This document shows positions 8,147 to 15,737 of a stretch of 32,658 bases of DNA, piece after piece. Both the position numbers and the translations under genes were made by a program. A model generated the notes under the pieces. It was not told the origin of the DNA and did not search any database. It saw only the letters and a program-made list of their open reading frames with translations. The DNA is taken from the NCBI GenBank assembly GCA_003252135.1, contig QKDK01000272.1, positions 1-32,658 on the forward strand, written 5' to 3'. The DNA is from Clostridia bacterium (lineage in GTDB: Bacteria; Bacillota; Clostridia; Lachnospirales; Lachnospiraceae). The stretch's first letter is position 1. Every line of letters begins with the position of its first letter.

Positions 8147-9820
8147 CTACTGTGTGATATCTGCAAATCTAAAGTCAAGATATCCCATTACATAATTTGT
8201 CTGGCCGGTAATGCTTGGGTTGACAAGGTAAAGCGATTTTGTTGTGAACAAAGGACAGATTACAGTATCTTCTGAAACAAGAATCTTTTCTGCTTCCTGT
8301 AACAGTGCCTGACGTGCTGCAGTATCCATTTCACTTGCTGATTCTGTCATGATCTGGTTGTATTCATCGTTTAACCAGCTAATATCGTTCTGTGAGTTAC
8401 CATCGCGGTACATATCGAGCCATGTAGCAGGGTCATTGTAGTCACCTGTCCACTGATGACGGGCAAGCTGAAGCTCTCCGGCTCTTCTTGCATCTACATA
8501 CACTTCATATTCCATAGCATTTAATTCTACTGTAACACCAAGCTGCTGCCATTGTGCCTGAAGTACCTGCGCAACGTCTGCTTCATAGCTCATGGATGGA
8601 TAGGTATAGGTTATGGTAGGAAGTCCTTCCCCGTTAGGGTAACCTGCGTCTGCAAGCAGCTGTTTCGCAGCTTCAATGTTCTCATCAAGAAGAGCTCCCT
8701 GTAAATCAGACCATTTTGTTCCGTCGACCTTGCTCTTATAGTTCGCAGCAACGAAGGTCGTAGAAGGTGTGTAGCAGCTTCCGATTACATCACAGATGCC
8801 CTGTCTGCTTACCGCAAGGGCAAATGCCTGACGGACTCTAACATCATCAAACGGAGCCATATTGATATTGAATAAAATATAGTTCGTTACTAATACATCC
8901 GCTGACTGAAGATCTGCCTGATCTGCGTACTGGTCTTCCACATAGTAAGGAGCACCGCTCAAGATGTCGATTTCACCAGTCTTGTATGCTGAAGTCTTCG
9001 CCTGGTCATCATCCATGAATTTAAAGGTAAGTGTATCAAATTTAACTGCATCACGATCAGAGTAGTATTCATTCGGTGCGAAGGTTATGTATTCACCTGA
9101 TTTGTAATCGCTCATGTGATATGGTCCGTTACCAAGGTTCTTTGTTACATCTGTATCCCAGCCTTCATCTGCATTCGTTGCATATGTAACATTAGATGGC
9201 ATGTAAACTGGCAGACGTACATAATCAAGGAAGTTTGCACAAGGAGAAGCAAGTGTGAAAATAATTGTCAGATCATCCGGGCATTCAACACCGATATCAT
9301 CAATGGAAGCTGTTCCGTTAAATGCATCTGAAGCACCTTTGATTAAAAACAGAGCGTCAACATACCATGCACCTTTTGCAGGGTCAAGGGCACGCGTGAT
9401 TGTGTTTAAGAAATCCGCAGATGTTACTTTACTTCCGTCTGACCAGTAACCATCTTCTTTTAAGTGGAATGTCCATACGGAACCATCTTCGTTCGCTTCC
9501 CAGCTTGTTGCCGCTGCAGGAATTACAGTTCCTTCTTCATCATAATCGATCAGACCTTCCAGACAGTAGCTCTGTAAGTCAAAGTAAACATATGCTGTTG
9601 CTCCAGCCGGATCATACTCACCATTTTCTGGCTGTTCTGAGCAAATTATGTTTTTAGCATCACCACTGGTTGCTGTTTCGGTGCTGCCAGATGCTGCTGC
9701 ATCTGTTACATTGGAAGACCCTGTGTTTGAACTGTTTCCGGCATTGTCGCCGCATGCTACAAGTCCAAATACCATTGCGCTGCATAAAAGCGCTGCGATT
9801 ACTTTCTTAAAATTTTTCAT
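8147..9820 (-). CDS. oppA: Peptide ABC transporter substrate-binding lipoprotein (OppA-like)
   Basis: Extracellular peptide-binding protein of the SBP family 5, 557 residues. The N-terminus is a lipoprotein signal peptide (KKVIAALLCSAMVFGLVAC) with lipobox LVAC and C23 as the lipidated residue. It is followed by a Ser/Thr/Ala/Gly-rich linker of about 35 residues that tethers the binding domain to the membrane. The family core is visible at AATSWEANEDGSVWTFHLKE and at VRQAFALAVSRQGI. The ribosome binding site is GGAGG, 5 bases upstream. It is the fifth opp gene, 110 bases after oppF; no terminator is seen in that gap. The exact peptide specificity cannot be read. Confidence 0.93.
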   Translation of the reverse strand: MKNFKKVIAALLCSAMVFGLVACGDNAGNSSNTGSSNVTDAAASGSTETATSGDAKNIICSEQPENGEYDPAGATAYVYFDLQSYCLEGLIDYDEEGTVIPAAATSWEANEDGSVWTFHLKEDGYWSDGSKVTSADFLNTITRALDPAKGAWYVDALFLIKGASDAFNGTASIDDIGVECPDDLTIIFTLASPCANFLDYVRLPVYMPSNVTYATNADEGWDTDVTKNLGNGPYHMSDYKSGEYITFAPNEYYSDRDAVKFDTLTFKFMDDDQAKTSAYKTGEIDILSGAPYYVEDQYADQADLQSADVLVTNYILFNINMAPFDDVRVRQAFALAVSRQGICDVIGSCYTPSTTFVAANYKSKVDGTKWSDLQGALLDENIEAAKQLLADAGYPNGEGLPTITYTYPSMSYEADVAQVLQAQWQQLGVTVELNAMEYEVYVDARRAGELQLARHQWTGDYNDPATWLDMYRDGNSQNDISWLNDEYNQIMTESASEMDTAARQALLQEAEKILVSEDTVICPLFTTKSLYLVNPSITGQTNYVMGYLDFRFADITQ

Positions 9821-9930
9821 ACATTCCTCCGTTCTGTCTCCTTAAGACACTCTGATTTTTTACCTTGCTGCATTTTGAAAACGGCCCATTCCTACACATC
9901 TTTTCTTATGGATTTGCCTTATTTCACTTT

Positions 9931-10893
9931 TTAGTCTGCTGCATATAAGAAACATGCAACCTTTCTGCCTTCAAAATCGACCATCTCTGGTTTTTTTCTG
10001 CGGCATTCTTCTGTAGCGTGTGCACATCGTCCGGCAAAAGCACATCCTGGCGGCGGGTTCAACGGGCTTGGAACCTCTCCCTCCAGTATGATTCTTGATT
10101 TTGCCCGGGACTGATTTGGATCTGGAATTGGTGCTGCAGAGATTAAAGCTCTTGTATATGGATGCAGCGGATTCTTATAAATATCATCCGAGCTGCCATA
10201 TTCAACTAGATTGCCCAGGTACATAACGCCGATCTTATGACTGATGTGATGAACCATGCCAAGATCGTGAGCTATAAATAAATAGCTGATACCTGTTTCC
10301 TTCTGGATTCTTTCCAGTAAATTGATGATCTGCGCCTGAATGGATACATCAAGCGCCGAGATCGGTTCATCGCAGACAATGAAATCCGGCTGCAGGGTAA
10401 GTGTTCTTGCAATTCCGATTCTCTGTCTCTGTCCGCCGGAAAACTCGTGCGGGTATCTTCTGATATGATCAGGTTTCAGTCCTACCGTTTCGATCAGATC
10501 CTGAACCTTTGCTTTTCTTTCTTCCGGTGTGCCTATTTTATGGATGATCATTGGTTCTTCAATAATATCACCGATTGTAAATCTCGGATTCAATGATGCA
10601 TAAGGATCCTGAAAGATCATCTGCATCTTTTTTCTATAAGGAAGCATCTGCTTTCTTGACAGGCCGGTGATATCCCTGCCGTTAAATATGATCTGTCCGC
10701 TTGTCGGTTCGTATATCTTTAATATCGTTCTTCCCATGGTGCTTTTTCCGCAGCCGGATTCACCAACGATGCCCAGTGTCTCTCCTTTGTTCAGTGTCAG
10801 ACTGACATTGTTCACCGCATGTACTTTTTTTCCGCCCTTGACAGGAAAGACCTTCGATAAATTATTCAACTCCAGTATGGGTTTTTCATTCAT
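9931..10893 (-). CDS. oppF: Oligopeptide ABC transporter ATP-binding protein (OppF-like)
   Basis: Second ATPase of the peptide importer, 320 residues. Walker A is GESGCGKST, the signature is FSGGQRQR, and Walker B is FIVCDEPISALD. The C-terminal extension has the Cys-rich CAFAGRCAHATEEC seen in Opp/Dpp ATPases, a region that in related DppD binds an iron-sulfur cluster. Its start overlaps the end of oppD by 8 bases. Together with OppD it forms the cytoplasmic motor under the OppB/OppC channel. Confidence 0.95.
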   Translation of the reverse strand: MNEKPILELNNLSKVFPVKGGKKVHAVNNVSLTLNKGETLGIVGESGCGKSTMGRTILKIYEPTSGQIIFNGRDITGLSRKQMLPYRKKMQMIFQDPYASLNPRFTIGDIIEEPMIIHKIGTPEERKAKVQDLIETVGLKPDHIRRYPHEFSGGQRQRIGIARTLTLQPDFIVCDEPISALDVSIQAQIINLLERIQKETGISYLFIAHDLGMVHHISHKIGVMYLGNLVEYGSSDDIYKNPLHPYTRALISAAPIPDPNQSRAKSRIILEGEVPSPLNPPPGCAFAGRCAHATEECRRKKPEMVDFEGRKVACFLYAAD

Positions 10894-11923
10894 TGGCTTT
10901 CTCTCCTTCCAGTACCTCCTGGTAACGATCTCTGCAGTAGAGCCAGCAATTACATTTATGTGTCTTTGAAAACTCAGTTTTCAAAGGATTGTAATCCTGG
11001 CATATCGCCATAGCTTCAGAGCATCGTGCCGTAAAAGGACATCCTTTTTTTAGTTTCAAAAGATCGGGCGGGGTTCCCGGAATAGGCTTTAATGGTTCTT
11101 TTTTATCACCTTCACTGTTTGAGATACTATTGAGAAGTCCTCTGGTGTACGGATGTTTCGGTTCATAAAAAATCTCATCTGTTGTTCCTTCTTCCATAAT
11201 ATTGCCGCCGTACATGATACTGATTCTGTCACACATGGATGCAACAACACCAAGATCATGGGTGATCATTATGACGCCGGTCTCTGTTTTTTTCGTCAGA
11301 TTCTTGATCAGTTCCAGTATCTGCGCCTGTACGGTAACATCCAGTGCTGTTGTAGGTTCATCAGCAATGATCAGTTTCGGGTTACAGGCCAGTGCGATAG
11401 CTATGATGATACGCTGTCTCATACCGCCTGAAAATTCATAAGGATATTGTTTGAGCCTGCTTTCGGGGGAAGGAATACCCACCAGGTTCATCAGCTCAAC
11501 TGCTCTTTTCTCTGCCTCTTTTTTTGTAATTTTTTCGTGACAGAGAATTCCTTCGGTCATTTGTCTGCCTATGGTAATGATCGGGTTCAGAAAGGACATC
11601 GGATCCTGAAAAATCATTCCAATATCATTTCCCCTGATTGCCCGCATTCTTGTTTCATATGCTCTTTTTTTCTTTCTAGAGTCAAGTCCAGAGGGTGTGA
11701 TATCTTCCCCGTCAAAGAGGATGGTTCCTTCTACAACACTGCCATTTTCAGCAAGCAGTCCCATCAGGGAAAGCATACCAACGCTCTTTCCAGACCCGGA
11801 TTCTCCTACGATTCCCAGAATTTCGCCTTTTTCCAGCGTATAATCGATTCCGCGGATTGCTTTGACAATTCCCTGGCTTGTTTTAAATTCTGTTGTCAGT
11901 CCTTTTATCTCTAATAGACTCAT
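10886..11923 (-). CDS. oppD: Oligopeptide ABC transporter ATP-binding protein (OppD-like)
   Basis: First ATPase of the importer, 345 residues. Walker A is GESGSGKSV (Val replaces the more usual Thr at the end, common in OppD), the signature is FSGGMRQR, and Walker B is LIIADEPTTALD. The C-terminal CPFTARCSEAMAIC is the Cys-rich extension of the peptide transporter subfamily. The ribosome binding site AGGAG precedes the ATG. Eleven bases separate it from oppC and it overlaps oppF by 8 bases, so the operon is tightly coupled. Confidence 0.95.
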   Translation of the reverse strand: MSLLEIKGLTTEFKTSQGIVKAIRGIDYTLEKGEILGIVGESGSGKSVGMLSLMGLLAENGSVVEGTILFDGEDITPSGLDSRKKKRAYETRMRAIRGNDIGMIFQDPMSFLNPIITIGRQMTEGILCHEKITKKEAEKRAVELMNLVGIPSPESRLKQYPYEFSGGMRQRIIIAIALACNPKLIIADEPTTALDVTVQAQILELIKNLTKKTETGVIMITHDLGVVASMCDRISIMYGGNIMEEGTTDEIFYEPKHPYTRGLLNSISNSEGDKKEPLKPIPGTPPDLLKLKKGCPFTARCSEAMAICQDYNPLKTEFSKTHKCNCWLYCRDRYQEVLEGEKANE

Positions 11924-11934
11924 CGCATCATCTC

Positions 11935-12852
11935 CTAACGTTTTGCTTTTGGATCCAGTGCTGTTCCTAATCCCTCACCGACAAAGTTGAAGGCAAAGAT
12001 TGTTATACAGATAGCAAGCATAGGGTAAGCAGTCTGCATCGGGTAGATCTCGATCAATGCACGGGCATCCTGCGCCAGTGTTCCCCAGCTGGCAAGCGGT
12101 GCCGAAATACCTACACCAAGGAAACTTAACCAGGCTTCCGTAAAGATAGCCTGCGGTACCATCAGTGTTACGGTAACGATAATCTGTCCCACTGTATTAA
12201 CGAGCAGATGCTTGAATAGAATTCGTTTATCACTGGCACCGATGACAAAGGCTGCCATGGCAAATTCCTGTTCTTTCAGGCTCCTGACCTCCTGCCTTAC
12301 GATTCTTGCCATATCAATCCAGCTTGAAATTGAAATACCGATCATTACACTGGTAACGCTGGCACCAAAGATCAGCATGATCAAAACAATATAAAGCATT
12401 GCGGGTACAGAATAGATAATATCTACAATACGCATCATCAGCATGTCTGTCTTCCCGCCGATATATCCGGAAATACCGCCGTAAACAGTTCCGATAACAA
12501 GATTGATGATAGCTGCTACAAGCCCGACCATTAAGCTGATTCGTGCTCCATACAGAATTCTTACAAAGATATCCCGTCCGAATTTATCTGTTCCAAACCA
12601 GTGTGCAGCGCTTGGTGCCGCATTTTTTAAGGCTGTATTTTGTGTTTCATAGGAATAAGGACTGATCATTGGTCCAAATATTGCAAGCAGAATAACAATC
12701 AGTAAGATGACAGCTCCTGCCAGTGCTCTTTTATTATGTCTGAAATTCTTCATTGCTGCCTGCAGGAAGGTCTGGCTCTCAACAGCGATGAACTCATCAT
12801 TTTTTTCTTCTGCTTCCAGCTTGCGAAACAGTATCGCTTCTCTGTCGTCCAT
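11935..12852 (-). CDS. oppC: Oligopeptide ABC transporter permease (OppC-like)
   Basis: Inner-membrane permease of 305 residues. The N-terminal cytoplasmic tail is followed by a first membrane helix (ALAGAVILLIVILLAIFGPMISP) and the characteristic HWFGTDKFGRDIFVRILYGARISL sequence of DppC/OppC proteins. The EAA loop reads EAWLSFLGVGISAPLASWG. The length and roughly six membrane helices fit the family. The ribosome binding site GAGGAGG is near the ATG, 12 bases after oppB. Confidence 0.95.
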   Translation of the reverse strand: MDDREAILFRKLEAEEKNDEFIAVESQTFLQAAMKNFRHNKRALAGAVILLIVILLAIFGPMISPYSYETQNTALKNAAPSAAHWFGTDKFGRDIFVRILYGARISLMVGLVAAIINLVIGTVYGGISGYIGGKTDMLMMRIVDIIYSVPAMLYIVLIMLIFGASVTSVMIGISISSWIDMARIVRQEVRSLKEQEFAMAAFVIGASDKRILFKHLLVNTVGQIIVTVTLMVPQAIFTEAWLSFLGVGISAPLASWGTLAQDARALIEIYPMQTAYPMLAICITIFAFNFVGEGLGTALDPKAKR

Positions 12853-12864
12853 AACATTCCTCCT

Positions 12865-13791
12865 CTACAGTGTATTTTTAATCCGGGGATCTACAAAGGA
12901 ACAGATCAGGTCAGAAATCATATTACATATTATGATAATTGCGCCAATGAAAATGGTGATTCCCATAACCAGTGTGTAGTCGTGGTTACTTATGGCGTTA
13001 ACAAATTCTTTTCCGATTCCGGGAATTGTATACAGGTTTTCGATAACAACACTGCCGGTAAGAAGAAATGCAACCATCGGTCCCATATAGGTAATGACTG
13101 GAAGAAGTGCATTTTTCAGAATATGGCGAAAAGTAATGGCACTGCTGCTTAGCCCTTTTGCTTTTGCCATTGTTACATAATCCTGACGCATGACATCTTC
13201 ATAGCTAGTCTGGGTAAGTCTGGCCACAGCTGATATCGGATAGAGTCCCTGTGCAATTGCAGGCAGCACGTAATTCATCGGAGTGTCAAGACCAAGGACC
13301 GGAAACCAGCGAAGCTGTACACCAAAGATAATGAGCAGCAGCAGCGCCACGATAAAGTTTGGCACGCTTACACCAAGTGTCAGACCAGAAAGCCAGAGTC
13401 CTCTTATAAAATTACTTTTTGTCTTTGCCATGGCAATACCGGCACTGACGCCTACAACGAGGGTCAATATAAAAGTAACAATACCGAGACGAAGTGTTGG
13501 CTGGATTCTTGAAAGTATTATATCTGTAACCTCAGTACCGACTTTTTTGTAGGAAGTTCCGAAATCTCCATGCAGCAGGTTCTTGCAGTATATAAAGAAC
13601 TGTTCGATTACAGGTTTATTCAGCCCGTATTTTTCTTCCATCTTTTCGAGTACTTCACCAGAAACATTTTTCGATTGCAGTGGACTACCCGGCATCAATT
13701 TGGTCATTGCAAATGTTATTGCTACTAGAACAAAAAGCGTTAAAACTCCGATACCGATTCGTTTTATCAGATATTTAACCAAAGCCCGCAC
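12865..13791 (-). CDS. oppB: Oligopeptide ABC transporter permease (OppB-like)
   Basis: First permease of the importer and first gene of the operon, about 308 residues. After a short basic start (KYLIKRIGIGV) come the first membrane helix and the family motif FAMTKLMPGSPL; the conserved C-terminal part includes VVIENLYTIPGIGKEFVNAI. The ORF track ATG at 13824 would place the start inside the hairpin at 13809-13848. The GTG at 13791 with AGGA 6 bases upstream, or a TTG at 13782 with AAGGTG 6 bases upstream, are both more likely; homologues usually begin close to KYLIKR. The upstream leader is about 250 bases long and structured. Confidence 0.92.
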   Translation of the reverse strand: MRALVKYLIKRIGIGVLTLFVLVAITFAMTKLMPGSPLQSKNVSGEVLEKMEEKYGLNKPVIEQFFIYCKNLLHGDFGTSYKKVGTEVTDIILSRIQPTLRLGIVTFILTLVVGVSAGIAMAKTKSNFIRGLWLSGLTLGVSVPNFIVALLLLIIFGVQLRWFPVLGLDTPMNYVLPAIAQGLYPISAVARLTQTSYEDVMRQDYVTMAKAKGLSSSAITFRHILKNALLPVITYMGPMVAFLLTGSVVIENLYTIPGIGKEFVNAISNHDYTLVMGITIFIGAIIIICNMISDLICSFVDPRIKNTL

Positions 13792-13808
13792 CTTCTTTCC
13801 TGTTATTT

Positions 13809-13848
13809 CAAAATAAAATGACAACGAGGTCTAATGACTCCGTTGTCA
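13809..13848 (-). terminator. Second hairpin with T-rich tail in the opp leader
   Basis: On the minus strand TGACAACG and CGTTGTCA form a perfect 8-base-pair stem with a 14-base loop, followed directly by TTTTATTTT. It looks like an intrinsic terminator and lies just upstream of the oppB ribosome binding site, so it may attenuate the operon. The T tract is interrupted by one A, so strength is uncertain. Confidence 0.5.
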
Positions 13849-13876
13849 GTAAAAGCAGTATTTTCATTTTTAAAAT

Positions 13877-13888
13877 TGTAACGTTACA
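13877..13888. promoter_or_regulatory. Perfect 12-base palindrome TGTAACGTTACA in the opp leader
   Basis: A perfect palindrome with a central CG, the layout of LacI-family operators. On the minus strand it partly overlaps a possible -10 sequence TACAAT, with a TTGCAC 19 bases upstream, so it could control a second opp promoter. The link to a LacI-type repressor is inference. Confidence 0.4.
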
Positions 13889-13948
13889 TATAAATCATGG
13901 TGCAATTTACGAACACAAATAAATATACATGGTTCTTATGTTTGTTAC

Positions 13949-13978
13949 TTACATCCATAAATCAATCAGCGAATACAT
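13949..13978 (-). CDS. Possible 9-residue leader peptide in the opp leader
   Basis: Between the two hairpins of the opp leader a nine-codon frame (MYSLIDLWM, then TAA) starts 6 bases after an AAAGG Shine-Dalgarno sequence. Leader peptides of this size occur in attenuated operons, but a frame this short can arise by chance. It has no run of one amino acid that would suggest a specific signal. Confidence 0.2.
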   Translation of the reverse strand: MYSLIDLWM

Positions 13979-13999
13979 CACAAACCTTTATAAAACTTT

Positions 14000-14033
14000 A
14001 AAAAAAAGAGCGCCTAAACATGAGTTTAAGCGC
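14000..14033 (-). terminator. Promoter-proximal intrinsic terminator / attenuator of the opp operon
   Basis: The minus strand reads GCGCTTAAAC, loop TCAT, GTTTAGGCGC (ten pairs, one G-U), C or T, then a run of eight T. There is no minus-strand gene upstream whose transcript it could end; the dehydrogenase upstream is divergent. The hairpin begins about 16 bases after the predicted opp transcription start, so it most likely controls read-through into the operon. Confidence 0.7.
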
Positions 14034-14055
14034 CGTTGCATCTTTCATGTGACTA

Positions 14056-14084
14056 TTATTAGCACATAATTTTTCTTCTGTCAA
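14056..14084 (-). promoter_or_regulatory. Promoter of the opp-MATE-sda operon
   Basis: Minus-strand TTGACA, 17 bases, TAATAA. Predicted start near 14049. It is divergent from the dehydrogenase promoter at 14165-14193. The leader to oppB is roughly 250 bases and holds two terminator-like hairpins, a palindrome and a possible leader peptide. Confidence 0.65.
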
Positions 14085-14111
14085 TAAATTTTTATAATTT
14101 TTTATCAAAAT

Positions 14112-14161
14112 ATTTCTCATTTCCGAAATTCTCTCCGTATACTTACGTGCTTGTGAGAAAT
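14112..14161. repeat. Inverted repeat ATTTCTCA ... TGAGAAAT between divergent promoters
   Basis: Two perfect 8-base arms (14112-14119 and 14154-14161) are separated by 34 bases and lie between the opp promoter and the dehydrogenase promoter, ending 3 bases before the dehydrogenase -35 box. It is a candidate regulator site; chance is possible for arms of this size. Confidence 0.3.
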
Positions 14162-14164
14162 CAC

Positions 14165-14193
14165 TTGACATAATTTATATCTGTAAATAGAAT
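14165..14193 (+). promoter_or_regulatory. Promoter of the D-2-hydroxyacid dehydrogenase gene
   Basis: TTGACA, 17 bases, TAGAAT. Predicted start near 14200 with about 90 bases of leader before the ATG at 14292. Confidence 0.75.
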
Positions 14194-14291
14194 ATAGGCT
14201 AGCGAAAAGTCACACCCCTTTATATTTATTGAAAGTAACAACTGTTTCTTTACCAACCATTAACTTAATCAATAATGAAAAGGAGATTACT

Positions 14292-15302
14292 ATGAAAGTA
14301 GTCGTTATTCAGGAATCGTCCCTGCAGATCGATAATATAGCTGCAGAGATCACAGAACATTGGAAAGCACTTGCACATATACCGGAAGTTACAGAGCTTG
14401 TTATCAAAACTCCGGATCATTACCCTTTTGGAGATGAACTGCATGAAATAATTGGTGATGCAGATATTGTCTTCGGCGTCTGGATTTCATCTTACTGTAT
14501 CAATGCAGATTTTTTAAGCAAGCATCCAAATCTTAAATACATCGCAACACTGGGACACGGCTGGGAAGAATTCGATGTGCCCATGACAAGAGAAAAAGGT
14601 ATCACGATCACAAATACCATCTATGGTTCACAGACGATCGCAGAATATGCTTGGTCACTTCTTATGGAAGTCTGTCATCACACACACATCCATTCAGAAT
14701 ATCTAAAGAATGTTGACTGGACAAAACCAAACGGAGGTGACGCCGCATTTACAAGACTGCTTACACCTCAGATCGAACTTTATGGACAGACAATTGGTAT
14801 TGTAGGTCTTGGCTCTATAGGCTTTGCTCTTGCCAAGATGGCACAGGGCTTTGGTATGAAGGTTCTTTCCTTTAGCCGTAATAAAAAGACCGGTGCTGAA
14901 TATGATTTCATTGAACAGGTATCTTTTGACGAACTGCTTAAAAGAAGTGATGTGATATCTTTGCACGCCCCATTTTCTGCAAGCAGTGCTGATATGATCA
15001 ACAAAGAAACAATCGCAAAGATGAAGGATGGTGTTATTCTGATCAATACTGCCAGAGGTGGTCTTATCGTAGAAGAAGATCTGTATGATGCTTTGAAAAG
15101 CGGCAAAATATACGGCGCAGGACTTGATGTTGTTCGCGATGAGCCTCCAAAGGCTGATATTCCATTGTTTCATTGTGAAAATGCCATTATTACCGGTCAT
15201 ATTGCCTGGCTTACAAGAGCATCCAGACTTCGTGCAACCGATATGGCTATCGAAAACTTTAGGGCATATCTGGCCGGAACACCTGTTTCTGTAATAAATT
15301 AA
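14292..15302 (+). CDS. D-isomer-specific 2-hydroxyacid dehydrogenase
   Basis: NAD(H)-dependent enzyme of the D-2-hydroxyacid dehydrogenase family, which interconverts 2-oxoacids and D-2-hydroxyacids. The Rossmann motif GLGSIG is at residues 172-177. The catalytic triad is in place: R255 in NTARGG, E284 in RDEPP, and H303 in TGHIAW. The 336-residue length is normal. The TTG-initiated extension in the ORF track (14229) is rejected because AGGAG sits 6 bases before the ATG at 14292. The gene has its own promoter and terminator. It resembles hydroxypyruvate/glycerate reductases, but the active-site surroundings do not settle the substrate. Given the ior/paaK operon nearby, reduction of arylpyruvate to aryl-lactate is a testable alternative. 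Confidence 0.92.
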   Translation: MKVVVIQESSLQIDNIAAEITEHWKALAHIPEVTELVIKTPDHYPFGDELHEIIGDADIVFGVWISSYCINADFLSKHPNLKYIATLGHGWEEFDVPMTREKGITITNTIYGSQTIAEYAWSLLMEVCHHTHIHSEYLKNVDWTKPNGGDAAFTRLLTPQIELYGQTIGIVGLGSIGFALAKMAQGFGMKVLSFSRNKKTGAEYDFIEQVSFDELLKRSDVISLHAPFSASSADMINKETIAKMKDGVILINTARGGLIVEEDLYDALKSGKIYGAGLDVVRDEPPKADIPLFHCENAIITGHIAWLTRASRLRATDMAIENFRAYLAGTPVSVIN

Positions 15303-15323
15303 CAATGTAGCTGTAGTTTGAAC

Positions 15324-15365
15324 AAAAGGCAAAGGGATTTTACATCTTCCTTTGCCTTTTCTTTG
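15324..15365 (+). terminator. Intrinsic terminator after the dehydrogenase gene
   Basis: AAAAGGCAAAGGGA and TCCTTTGCCTTTT form a stem of about 12 pairs followed by TTTTCTTT. It closes the dehydrogenase transcript and could act on both strands. Confidence 0.85.
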
Positions 15366-15411
15366 TAATAATTACAATCCAAATGTAAAATCTCTAAATA
15401 TAGCAAAGGCG

Positions 15412-15451
15412 TTTTAGATTTTGTACTATTGACTGTCTTTTAGATTTCGTA
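15412..15451 (+). repeat. Direct repeat TTTTAGATTTYGTA around the aminotransferase promoter
   Basis: TTTTAGATTTTGTA (15412-15425) and TTTTAGATTTCGTA (15438-15451) are 26 bases apart and flank the -35 box of the promoter at 15429-15457. An inverted relative (AAAATCT) lies just upstream near 15388. The position, one copy before -35 and one inside the spacer, is typical of an operator, but the binding protein is unknown. Confidence 0.4.
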
Positions 15452-15457
15452 TAAAAT
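15429..15457 (+). promoter_or_regulatory. Promoter of the HisC-like aminotransferase gene
   Basis: TTGACT, 17 bases, TAAAAT. A start near 15464 gives a leader of about 275 bases. A second candidate (TTGATC, 18 bases, TATAAT, at 15514-15543) lies further in, followed by a small perfect hairpin AATCGAA-TTGC-TTCGATT at 15541-15558. I do not recognise a known riboswitch in the leader. Confidence 0.6.
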
Positions 15458-15737
15458 TCCTCCATGATGAACAAATATCATTAAATTGCTCCATTTACGA
15501 GAATTTTGTGTGTTTGATCAGGTACTTTGAACTTTCATATAATCGAATTGCTTCGATTTCACTTCCTATCATCTATTCTTCTTCGGCAAGTACAATGTGG
15601 TGCTTCCTAACAGAAGTATGCTAGGCCGCAGGTATTTGTTTTCCTTACCATGTCCCTGCCCGAAAGTTAAAAGATATGAAGAGGCATCTTTCATAAAATA
15701 CTAAAGAACAGACCTATAAGCGAGAGGAGAACTATAT

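Noticed and set aside
11447-11914. 155-residue plus-strand ORF opposite oppD
   Set aside because: Shadow of an ATPase gene with intact Walker motifs; Cys/Phe-rich and without start signals.
14229-14291. N-terminal extension of the dehydrogenase from a TTG codon
   Set aside because: Poor start signals; the ATG at 14292 has AGGAG at good distance and gives the normal family N-terminus.
14703-15332. 209-residue minus-strand ORF opposite the dehydrogenase
   Set aside because: Shadow of a gene with clear catalytic motifs on the plus strand; no family resemblance of its own.
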